DNA of 5,113 nt from Flammeovirgaceae bacterium (GTDB lineage: Bacteria > Bacteroidota > Bacteroidia > Cytophagales > Cyclobacteriaceae). Position 1 is the first letter of the stretch; each line of letters begins with the position of its first letter. Below, piece by piece: positions 1-5,113 of the stretch. The translations under genes were made by a program, and so were the position numbers. The notes below the pieces were generated by a model. It saw nothing but the letters and a program-made list of their open reading frames with translations, made no database searches and was not told the origin of the DNA. The stretch is from positions 1 to 5,113 of the forward strand of contig CANGUI010000179.1 in the NCBI GenBank assembly GCA_947457025.1, in the 5' to 3' direction.

Positions 1-463
1 TCGGTTCCTTTTTCTCGGTTGGCTTATCTTTCTCCTTCTCCTCCTCTTCCTCGTCCGTCAAAACGATACCGGCCTCGGCCAGGATATTTTCGTAGGTGAA
101 AATGGGGGCATCAAAGCGCAGCCCGATGGCGATGGCATCTGAGGGGCGCGAATCGATGTCGACTTTTTTAAGACCGTCGCTACATACCAGCTTGGCAAAG
201 AAAACGCCCTCTTTCAGGTCGGAGATAACGATCTCTTCCACATGAAAGTGAAAGTTGTTGGCAAAGGCCTTGAAGAGGTCATGCGTCATCGGGCGGTTGG
301 GGATAATCTTCTCGATCTCAATGGCGATCGCTTGCGCTTCGAACATGCCGATGATGATGGGAAGCCGGCGGTTGCCATCTGTCTCACCGAGTACGAGTGC
401 GAAGGAACCGGTTTGCGACTGACTGGAGGAAAGACCGAGTATTTCGAGTTTTATTTTCTTCAA
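1..463 (-). CDS. Bifunctional nuclease family protein (DUF151), 3' end outside window
   Basis: The minus strand is open from a TTG at 463 to the window edge, giving 154 residues without a stop. The translation starts KKIKLEILGLSSSQ, which I recognise as the usual start of Bacteroidota DUF151 proteins. An in-frame TGA lies four codons upstream (nearest triplets Ile, Pro and Ala), so TTG is the only usual start codon available. Family landmarks are LPIIIGMFEAQAI (34-46), RPMTHDL (57-63) and SRPSDAIAIGLR (105-116), all in the DUF151 core. A strongly charged tail follows (DEEEEEKEKDK, 137-147), which resembles the linker that in many Bacteroidota members leads to a C-terminal UVR motif; that part would lie beyond the window. 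The family name comes from plant proteins with reported RNase and DNase activity; the bacterial substrate is not settled, so the function is by family only. The gene starts 60 bases after etfA in the same direction and may be co-transcribed. No Shine-Dalgarno sequence is visible. Confidence 0.9.
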   Translation of the reverse strand, partial: MKKIKLEILGLSSSQSQTGSFALVLGETDGNRRLPIIIGMFEAQAIAIEIEKIIPNRPMTHDLFKAFANNFHFHVEEIVISDLKEGVFFAKLVCSDGLKKVDIDSRPSDAIAIGLRFDAPIFTYENILAEAGIVLTDEEEEEKEKDKPTEKKEP

Positions 464-483
464 GGCTGGAATTCAGAGATCAA

Positions 484-489
484 ATTATA
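484..489 (-). promoter_or_regulatory. Possible -10 element before the DUF151 gene
   Basis: On the minus strand this reads TATAAT, followed by TTG. It resembles a sigma-70 -10 box and nearly matches the Bacteroidota -7 element TAnnTTTG, with one extra base in the spacer. It would place a transcription start about 14 bases before the TTG codon. No good -33 or -35 partner is at the right distance: the nearest TTG is over 30 bases upstream. AT-rich spacers give such matches by chance, so this is a weak call. If real, the nuclease gene would have its own promoter besides read-through from etfBA. Confidence 0.22.
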
Positions 490-502
490 AATTTTTTGGA
501 TA

Positions 503-518
503 CCCACCCCCCGGCGGG
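503..518 (-). repeat. Small GC-rich inverted repeat in the etfA-DUF151 gap
   Basis: The plus strand reads CCCACC, a CCCC loop, then GGCGGG. In the minus-strand transcript this can form a six-pair stem, one pair being G-U, around a GGGG loop. It sits 5 bases after the etfA stop codon. The bases after it in the transcript are A-rich rather than a run of U, so it is not a typical intrinsic terminator. It could stabilise the etfA 3' end or attenuate read-through, or be chance in a short GC-rich patch. Confidence 0.3.
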
Positions 519-523
519 CACAA

Positions 524-1480
524 TTATTTGGCAGCCCGGAAGGCCTCATTCAATTTCGGCAGTACATCAAACGCGTCGCCCACGATTCCATAGTCGGCTG
601 CCTTGAAAAAGGGCGCCTCGGGATCTTTGTTGATCACCACGATGCACTTAGACGAGTTAACTCCGGCCAGGTGCTGAATGGCCCCTGAAATACCCACGGC
701 CAGATACAGCTGCGGTGCCACTTTTACACCTGTTTGGCCTACGTGTTCGTGGTGGGGGCGCCAGTGCATGTCGCTCACAGGCTTGCTGCAGCCGGTGGCG
801 GCACCAAGCGTTTTAGCCAGGTCTTCGATGAGCCCCCAATGTTCGGGTCCTTTCATGCCGCGACCGCCGGACACCACAATTTCGGCTTCGGGTAGCAGAA
901 TGTCACCGGTCGCCTTTTCTACGGCAGTGATCTTGACATTGGCATCCACGTTGGCCAGCGAGGGCGCAAAGGGAGTAACCGCAACCGGATTGCCAACTTC
1001 GTGTGCTTCTGCCGCATTTTTGCGAAGGGTAATCACCTTGATGGCATTCTTCAACTCCACATTGGCAAAGGCCTTGCCAGTGTAAATGCTACGTTTGACA
1101 ATACACGCTGCCCCCGGGCGCGGCAACTCCACCACATTGGCAGCCAGGCTCGCATTAAAGCGAACGGCGATTTTGGCGGCCACTGGAGAACCGAGTGAAG
1201 AGTTCGCCAGCACAAGCACCTCCGTGCCTTCGGCCCGCATCGCTTGTTCAATGACGGACGTGTATAGCTGAACCATCGGCTCATTCAGGGCTGCGTCGCT
1301 AGCATGCAGCACCTTAGATGCCCCGTACTTTCCCACGTCGGCAAGCGCCTGCGCATCGGCAGTACCCAGCGCGATCACAGTGACTGCGCCGCCGAGGCCG
1401 TGCGCGTACGCTACTGCTTCCAATGAAGTCTTCTTTACCTTCCCTTCGGCCGTTTCTACAAAAACCAGGCTTTTCATCAT
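524..1480 (-). CDS. etfA: Electron transfer flavoprotein subunit alpha
   Basis: This is the FAD-binding subunit of the soluble cytoplasmic ETF heterodimer, which takes electrons from acyl-CoA and related dehydrogenases and delivers them to the quinone pool through ETF:quinone oxidoreductase. The 318-residue length is normal. Residues 1-190 form the ETF alpha/beta domain beginning MKSLVFVET; residues 195-318 form the FAD domain. FAD-domain motifs are SGGRG (204-208), CSKPVSD (231-237), VGQTG (247-251), GISGAIQHLAG (263-273), INKD (283-286) and ADYGIVGD (295-302). In many ETFs the CSK position is A-S-R, whose Arg contacts flavin; here it is Lys, a variant I associate with Bacteroidota proteins. 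Two adjacent ATG codons (1480 and 1477) could start the protein; the second gives the more usual N-terminus, a difference of one residue. The gene lies 21 bases after etfB, with only a weak GAAG-like sequence before the start. Confidence 0.97.
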   Translation of the reverse strand: MMKSLVFVETAEGKVKKTSLEAVAYAHGLGGAVTVIALGTADAQALADVGKYGASKVLHASDAALNEPMVQLYTSVIEQAMRAEGTEVLVLANSSLGSPVAAKIAVRFNASLAANVVELPRPGAACIVKRSIYTGKAFANVELKNAIKVITLRKNAAEAHEVGNPVAVTPFAPSLANVDANVKITAVEKATGDILLPEAEIVVSGGRGMKGPEHWGLIEDLAKTLGAATGCSKPVSDMHWRPHHEHVGQTGVKVAPQLYLAVGISGAIQHLAGVNSSKCIVVINKDPEAPFFKAADYGIVGDAFDVLPKLNEAFRAAK

Positions 1481-1501
1481 CTGCTTCAGTTATGCGATTG
1501 G

Positions 1502-2233
1502 TTAAATTACTTTTGCTTCTGTTTTCAGGCGTTGCACGAGTTCGCCCACGTTGTCGGCAGCGATCATTTTCACTGCGCCCTTGGGCGGAGGAAGTTCGTA
1601 GCCGTCAAGCCGCACGCGCGCTTCAACAGCTACCGGATCCACCACTTTGAGCGGCTTAGTGCGTGCGCTCATGATACCCCGCATGTTCGGAATCTTCCAC
1701 TCGGCAATGGGCTCCTGGCATCCGGCCACCAGCGGCAAGCTTGCCTCCAATGATTCTTTGCCCCCTTCAATTTCCCGAGCCATCTTCACCACACCGTCAG
1801 ACAATTCCAGGCTCATGACGGGCGAGAACGACGGCAGCCCGAGCAACTCGCCCACCATGGCATGCACCACGCCGCTATTGTAATCGATGCTTTCCCGCCC
1901 CATAAGAATCAGATCGTAACCCGCGGCATGCGCAGCGATCTGTGTGGCAACAAAAAAGGAATCGGCAGGTTCTGCATGTACACGAATGGCATCGTCAGCG
2001 CCAATGGCCAGCGCTTTGCGGATTGTTGGCTCTGTATCCGATAAGCCCACATTCAGCACGGTAACCGATGCGCCGTTGGATTCTTTCAACTCAACTGCAC
2101 GGGCCAGAGCGTAGTCATCATACGGACCGATAATGAACTGCACGCCATTTGAGTCAAGGCGGGTGCCATTGTCGACAAAACTGATTTTTGAAGTCGTGTC
2201 GGGAACGTGTGATATACATACCAAAATCTTCAT
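1502..2233 (-). CDS. etfB: Electron transfer flavoprotein subunit beta
   Basis: This is the partner of EtfA. In bifurcation-independent ETFs the beta subunit binds a structural AMP and carries the recognition loop that docks onto partner dehydrogenases. The protein has 243 residues, close to the family norm. Visible landmarks are the N-terminal strand MKILVCISHVPDT (1-13), GPYDDYALARAVELKE (36-51), IRKALAIGADDAI (71-83) and MGRESID (111-117) in the nucleotide-binding fold. The recognition-loop region is IPNMRGIMSARTKP (181-194); Ile181 sits where human ETF-beta has the docking Leu of its T-L-P-N-I-M segment, and the loop looks about three residues longer than the human one. The ATG at 2233 begins directly with the conserved strand, so the start is secure. 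It is the first gene of the etfBA pair, facing away from the TPR gene across a 118-base gap. The dehydrogenases and quinone reductase it serves are not in the window. Confidence 0.97.
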   Translation of the reverse strand: MKILVCISHVPDTTSKISFVDNGTRLDSNGVQFIIGPYDDYALARAVELKESNGASVTVLNVGLSDTEPTIRKALAIGADDAIRVHAEPADSFFVATQIAAHAAGYDLILMGRESIDYNSGVVHAMVGELLGLPSFSPVMSLELSDGVVKMAREIEGGKESLEASLPLVAGCQEPIAEWKIPNMRGIMSARTKPLKVVDPVAVEARVRLDGYELPPPKGAVKMIAADNVGELVQRLKTEAKVI

Positions 2234-2242
2234 AATCAGCGC

Positions 2243-2272
2243 TTTATATTTTTTTTACGAAACTGGTCGCAA
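2243..2272 (-). promoter_or_regulatory. Possible etfB promoter
   Basis: On the minus strand a TTG (plus 2270-2272) is followed after 21 bases by TATAAA (plus 2243-2248), with a run of eight A just before it. The spacing suits a Bacteroidota -33/-7 pair, but the downstream half of TAnnTTTG is not matched. The implied transcription start would fall within a few bases of the etfB ATG, giving an almost leaderless transcript. Treat this as a candidate only; the true promoter could lie further back in the divergent gap. Confidence 0.2.
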
Positions 2273-2301
2273 GATAGTAAAACAGATGATTGCCAGCGGG
2301 C

Positions 2302-2309
2302 TATTTTTG
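2302..2309 (+). promoter_or_regulatory. Exact TAnnTTTG (-7) element before the TPR gene
   Basis: The sequence TATTTTTG matches the Bacteroidota housekeeping sigma -7 consensus TAnnTTTG exactly. It predicts a transcription start near 2316 and a leader of about 36 bases to the ATG at 2352, a usual leader length. No TTG is at the expected -33 distance; the nearest, 2290-2292, is too close. The element lies downstream of the alternative ATG at 2286, so if it is the main promoter the longer protein could not be made from it. Confidence 0.38.
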
Positions 2310-2351
2310 GCTAAACGTTTTGAAAAAACAGATTGTTCAACAGCTTCCCGC

Positions 2352-2666
2352 ATGGCGACCCGCATCGAGCAGTTACGCGCATTTCTGGCAGAGGATCCGC
2401 ATGATCCATTTCTGCTCTACTCGCTCGGCCTCGAGTACGTGGCCGAACAACCCAGCGAGGCTGATCGCTTGTTTGGTGAGTTGCTCGAGTGCCATCCGGA
2501 TTACCTGGCAACCTACTATCAGGCGGCCTTGCTCAAAATCCACCGCGGCGATCTGGACGACGCAAAAAACATTCTTGGCCGCGGCCTTGTCCTTGCCCAA
2601 CAGCAGCGGCAACCCAAAACCATGCACGAATTGCGCCACCTCCTTGAGGGGATTGCAGACGAATAG
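2352..2666 (+). CDS. Small tetratricopeptide repeat (TPR) protein
   Basis: The product has 104 residues and begins MATRIEQLRAFLAEDPHDPF, like a family of roughly 100-residue TPR proteins in Bacteroidota. Two repeats are visible: residues 18-51, with the TPR pattern L-G (25-26), Tyr29, Ala37, Leu40-Phe41 and Pro49; and 52-85, with Tyr55, Ala58-Ala59, Gly66, Ala71 and Leu75. A final helix runs from about 88 to 101. There is no signal peptide or membrane segment, so it is probably a cytoplasmic protein-binding scaffold; its partner is unknown. The frame is open upstream to 2133, and ATG 2286 would add 22 residues, but that extension lacks TPR features and spans a candidate promoter. Further upstream the frame runs antisense to etfB. 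I therefore chose 2352. The stop lies 3 bases from that of the convergent oxidoreductase gene. Confidence 0.85.
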   Translation: MATRIEQLRAFLAEDPHDPFLLYSLGLEYVAEQPSEADRLFGELLECHPDYLATYYQAALLKIHRGDLDDAKNILGRGLVLAQQQRQPKTMHELRHLLEGIADE

Positions 2667-2669
2667 GCG

Positions 2670-3662
2670 CTACACCTGAAAAACGATCTTGCCGACCTTA
2701 TTGGGGCGGGTTATATCCGCGAACGATTCGGCTATTTTTGAAAACGGACGAATGCTGTCGATGATCGGTTTGATCTGGGAACCACTGACAAAGGCCAGCA
2801 TCTCGCTGAACTCATGATCATTACCCATGGTCGACCCCAGCAGCGACAACTGATTCCAGAACATGCGGTACAAGTCCAGTTTTCCGGGTAAGCCGGTGGT
2901 GGCCCCATAGAACACAATTCGTCCGTTGGGGCGCAACACCTTGATGAAGTTATTGATCTGATCACCGCCGGCGCTGTCGATCACCAGATGGAACCCACCT
3001 TTCGTTTTCCATAAGTCGCTGTAACTGGTTTCGCGCTTGTAATTGTAGGCGCCCTTCGCTCCGAGTTTCAACGCTTTCTCCACTTTCTCATCGCTGCCGG
3101 ACGTAACATATACATTCGCGCCAACTGCCTGCGCAAACAGGAAGGCGAACTGTGCCACGCCACCGCCGAAACCAGAAATCAGCACGTTGTGGTCGGGCTT
3201 CAGGCCTCCGCGTTTGAAGAGTGCACGAAAAGCCGTAAGGCCCCCGAGTGGCAGGGCGGCTGCCTGCAGGAAGTCAAGGTGGCGGGGCTTGCGTTGGAGG
3301 CGATCGACCGGCACGATGATGTATTCGGCAAAAGTGCCATCTACGGGCATGCCGAGAATGGTGTAGCGGGAAGATTGTACCTCCGGATCGGGGCCCCAGT
3401 CGAGGTTGGGGTTGATGACGACCTCCTGGCCTACCCAGGGCTGGTCGACTTCATCGTACACGGCTTCCACCACGCCTGCACCATCAGACCCCATGGTGAC
3501 GCCCAGCTTAATGTTTGGATACTTTCCTTCCCGGATCCATTCATCTCTGCGGTTGAGGGCCACTGCTTTCATCCGAACAAGGGCCCGCCCCGGCACGGGT
3601 GCGGGCAGTGGGCGATCGATCAGTTCCACGTGGTTGGCAGCAGTAAGTACAAGTGCTTTCAT
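2670..3662 (-). CDS. Zinc-independent MDR-family NAD(P)H oxidoreductase (quinone oxidoreductase-like)
   Basis: The 330-residue protein has the medium-chain dehydrogenase/reductase layout: a GroES-like catalytic domain (about 1-125), a Rossmann domain (about 130-265) and a return to the catalytic fold. The nucleotide-binding turn is GFGGGVA (164-170); the second strand ends VTSGSDEK (186-193) with no acidic residue at its tip, which suggests NADPH over NADH. Zinc alcohol dehydrogenases use a catalytic Cys and a G-H-E motif; here the matching stretches are ALNRRD (35-40) and MGSDGAG (57-63). The protein contains no cysteine at all, so neither the catalytic nor the four-Cys structural zinc site can exist. 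The substrate is unknown; an enone or quinone reductase is possible. The frame extends 19 codons upstream to 3719, but the conserved start MKALVL at 3662 is preferred. It may be annotated elsewhere as a zinc-binding alcohol dehydrogenase, which would mislead. Confidence 0.9.
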   Translation of the reverse strand: MKALVLTAANHVELIDRPLPAPVPGRALVRMKAVALNRRDEWIREGKYPNIKLGVTMGSDGAGVVEAVYDEVDQPWVGQEVVINPNLDWGPDPEVQSSRYTILGMPVDGTFAEYIIVPVDRLQRKPRHLDFLQAAALPLGGLTAFRALFKRGGLKPDHNVLISGFGGGVAQFAFLFAQAVGANVYVTSGSDEKVEKALKLGAKGAYNYKRETSYSDLWKTKGGFHLVIDSAGGDQINNFIKVLRPNGRIVFYGATTGLPGKLDLYRMFWNQLSLLGSTMGNDHEFSEMLAFVSGSQIKPIIDSIRPFSKIAESFADITRPNKVGKIVFQV

Positions 3663-3770
3663 CAGCGAGAAAGTTGGCCGGCAGCGGGCTTGTTCCCGGT
3701 AGCCGGAATGATGGTACAAATTTGAATATGTGCGTCAACAAAAAAAAGCAAACGCAAAAAAGCCAGGTAT
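3663..3770. other. AT-rich gap between dnaB and the MDR gene
   Basis: These 108 bases contain no plausible gene. Read in the minus direction from the dnaB stop, there is a run of six T, then GCGTTTGC, then a run of eight T. This could help end dnaB transcription, but I see no solid hairpin directly before either run. The half nearer the MDR start is GC-rich and contains CGGG (3685-3688) and CCCG (3695-3698), a four-base inverted pair too short to call a structure. The MDR promoter should lie here, unless the gene is read through from dnaB. Confidence 0.6.
3717..3724 (-). promoter_or_regulatory. Possible -7 element of the MDR gene
   Basis: CAAATTTG differs from TAnnTTTG by one base and is itself an 8-base palindrome. 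It would put a transcription start about 48 bases before the MDR ATG. A TTTG upstream on the minus strand is 24 bases away, longer than the usual -33/-7 spacing. This is a weak candidate. Confidence 0.2.
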
Positions 3771-5113
3771 TTAAAAGGGCGTTTCATCACCGCCGGGCGT
3801 GGCCCCTGGTGGCGGCGTATCGCGGAAGGTATTCAACCGACTCTCGCGGGTGATACTGCTCAGCGGCGTAAGGTTTTCGGGGGCATCATAGTCGGCAAAC
3901 TTGGTGTACTTGCCGATGAATTTGAGTTTAACATTCTCCAGCGAACCATTCCGGTGCTTGGCGATGATTACTTCGGCCATACCTTGGGTGGGCAAACCTT
4001 CTTCATCCACGGTAATCTTATAATACTCAGGGCGGTACAAAAACATCACGATGTCGGCATCCTGCTCGATGGAGCCGGATTCCCGCAAGTCGGACAGCTG
4101 CGGACGCTTGTCCCCTCCGCGCGTCTCGACACCCCGGCTTAACTGCGACAAAGCTACGACTGGCACATTCAGTTCTTTGGCGATGCCCTTGAGTGCGCGG
4201 GAGATGGAGGCAATTTCCTGTTCGCGGTTGCCGCCCACATCGCCCTTCATCAGTTGCAGGTAGTCGATCACAATCAGTTGAACGTTGTGCTCAGCTTTTA
4301 ACCTTCGGCACTTGGCCCGCAGTTCTAAAATCGAAAGAGCGGGCGTATCATCAATAAAAATCGGGGCACCGGAAAGGCGGTTGGTTTTGTGCACCAGCTG
4401 CTGCCATTCGAACTCGGCCAGGTTGCCCTTTTTGATTTTTTCGGATTCCAGTTCAGCCTCGGCTGAAATCAAGCGGTTAACCAACTGAAGAGAGGCCATT
4501 TCCAGCGAAAAAATAGCCACCGGATAATTGAAGTCTACAGCTGCATTGCGCAAGGCCGAAACAATGAAGGCGGTTTTACCCATACCTGGCCGTGCGGCGA
4601 TGATCACCAAATCCGATTTCTGCCACCCTGACGTTACCCGGTCGAGACGGGAGAAACCACTCGGCACGCCGGTAAGCCCGTCTTTGTGATTCTTTTTTTC
4701 CTGCAGTTCTTTAATCGCCTGAAACATCAGCGACTTCATCGTGTCATAGTTCTTCCGCAGGTTAGTGTCGGAGATCTGAAAAATATGTTGCTCGGTGCGG
4801 TCGAGTAATTCGAAGACATCCGTGGTGTCTTCGTAGGCGTCGTGGTGGATTTGAGAGGCGATCTGGATTAGTTCCCGTTTGATCGCCATCTCAATCACGA
4901 TCCTGGCATGGTATTCTACGTTAGCGGCGGAGCTTACTTTGCTGGTGAGTTCAGCGATATAGTAGGCGCCTCCCGCCAGTTCGATGGAGCCATTCTTTCG
5001 TAACTGAGCGACCACCGTTCGCATGTCTACCGGCTCGGATGCCTTGAAGAGATCAATAATCGCCTGGTAGATCAGCTTGTGCGCCTCCGAGTAGAAATGA
5101 TCGGGGCGCAAAA
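3771..5113 (-). CDS. dnaB: Replicative DNA helicase DnaB, N-terminus outside window
   Basis: DnaB is the ATP-driven hexameric 5'-3' helicase that unwinds DNA at the replication fork and recruits primase. The visible 446 residues lack about 60 N-terminal ones. The first full codon is a TTG that reads as the internal Leu of LRPDHFYSEAH, not a start. Residues 1-115 are most of the helical N-terminal domain, about 120-144 the linker, and 145-410 the RecA-like ATPase. Motifs are ARPGMGKT (Walker A, 173-180), FSLEM (201-205), LIVIDYLQL (Walker B, 279-287), SQLSRGVE (322-329), DLRESGSIEQDADIV (341-355) and KHRNG (385-389), which carries the arginine-finger region. All are intact, and no intein interrupts Walker A, a frequent insertion point in this family. 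The protein ends in a Pro/Gly-rich segment (431-441) and the residues D-E-T-P-F directly before the TAA stop, resembling the SSB C-terminal tip. Confidence 0.98.
   Translation of the reverse strand, partial: LRPDHFYSEAHKLIYQAIIDLFKASEPVDMRTVVAQLRKNGSIELAGGAYYIAELTSKVSSAANVEYHARIVIEMAIKRELIQIASQIHHDAYEDTTDVFELLDRTEQHIFQISDTNLRKNYDTMKSLMFQAIKELQEKKNHKDGLTGVPSGFSRLDRVTSGWQKSDLVIIAARPGMGKTAFIVSALRNAAVDFNYPVAIFSLEMASLQLVNRLISAEAELESEKIKKGNLAEFEWQQLVHKTNRLSGAPIFIDDTPALSILELRAKCRRLKAEHNVQLIVIDYLQLMKGDVGGNREQEIASISRALKGIAKELNVPVVALSQLSRGVETRGGDKRPQLSDLRESGSIEQDADIVMFLYRPEYYKITVDEEGLPTQGMAEVIIAKHRNGSLENVKLKFIGKYTKFADYDAPENLTPLSSITRESRLNTFRDTPPPGATPGGDETPF

Noticed and set aside
242..490. 82-codon plus-strand open frame opposite the DUF151 gene
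   Set aside because: The minus strand encodes the conserved DUF151 core over the same bases, so this frame is its complement and not a gene.
678..1085. 135-codon plus-strand open frame opposite etfA
   Set aside because: etfA motifs are intact throughout on the other strand, and this translation has no recognisable domain; it is a shadow frame.
2133..2351. Upstream extension of the TPR frame, overlapping etfB on the opposite strand
   Set aside because: The extension lies antisense to the conserved start of etfB, shows no TPR or other protein features, and spans a plausible promoter. The recognised family start is at 2352.
3189..3725. 178-codon plus-strand open frame opposite the MDR gene
   Set aside because: It is antisense to a clearly conserved gene and its translation resembles no known fold. 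It is best explained as a shadow frame in GC-rich codons.
3736..3772. Intrinsic terminator after dnaB
   Set aside because: Two T runs (six and eight bases) follow the dnaB stop on the minus strand, but no stable GC-rich hairpin sits directly before them.
3774..3815. Inverted CCGCC/GGCGG and repeated GGGCGT near the dnaB 3' end
   Set aside because: They fall inside Pro/Gly codons of the DnaB tail, where GC-rich repeats are expected; the stems are short with long loops.
4559..4600. Intein or insertion in the DnaB Walker A region
   Set aside because: The frame is continuous and the Walker A motif is uninterrupted with normal spacing to Walker B.
1..5113. tRNA or rRNA genes, CRISPR arrays, transposases, long terminal repeats, or a defence system
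   Set aside because: Both strands are almost fully occupied by recognised housekeeping or metabolic genes. The four gaps between same-strand or divergent genes are 21 to 118 bases and hold no such structure.

Overview
The window looks like ordinary chromosomal DNA from a Bacteroidota species, most likely Cytophagales-like. This rests on recognising the protein family variants: the nuclease start KKIKLEILGLSSSQ, the ETF-alpha CSKPVSD motif, a short TPR protein beginning with a RIEQL-like segment, and DnaB. It is also supported by the near absence of Shine-Dalgarno sequences and by one exact TAnnTTTG promoter element. No closer placement is justified from sequence alone.

Layout from left to right. 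Positions 1-463 (minus) hold a DUF151 bifunctional-nuclease-family gene with a TTG start; its 3' end is cut by the window edge. Positions 524-1480 and 1502-2233 (minus) hold etfA and etfB, the two subunits of an electron transfer flavoprotein. They are transcribed etfB then etfA, probably as an operon that may read on into the nuclease gene. A 118-base divergent gap (2234-2351) separates etfB from a plus-strand TPR protein gene (2352-2666). That gene meets a minus-strand zinc-independent MDR oxidoreductase (2670-3662) tail to tail, with only 3 bases between the stops. After a 108-base AT-rich gap comes dnaB, the replicative helicase (3771-5113, minus), which lacks its N-terminal part because of the window edge.

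The genes do not form one obvious pathway. ETF passes electrons from flavin dehydrogenases such as acyl-CoA dehydrogenases to the quinone pool. DnaB unwinds the replication fork. The oxidoreductase, nuclease and TPR protein are accessory or of uncertain role. No RNA gene, mobile element, CRISPR array, long repeat, frameshift or foreign-looking composition was seen, and no stretch over 300 bases lacks a gene. I found no undescribed multi-gene system. The most interesting points are an SSB-like acidic D-E-T-P-F tip ending DnaB and the start and promoter arrangement in the divergent gap.
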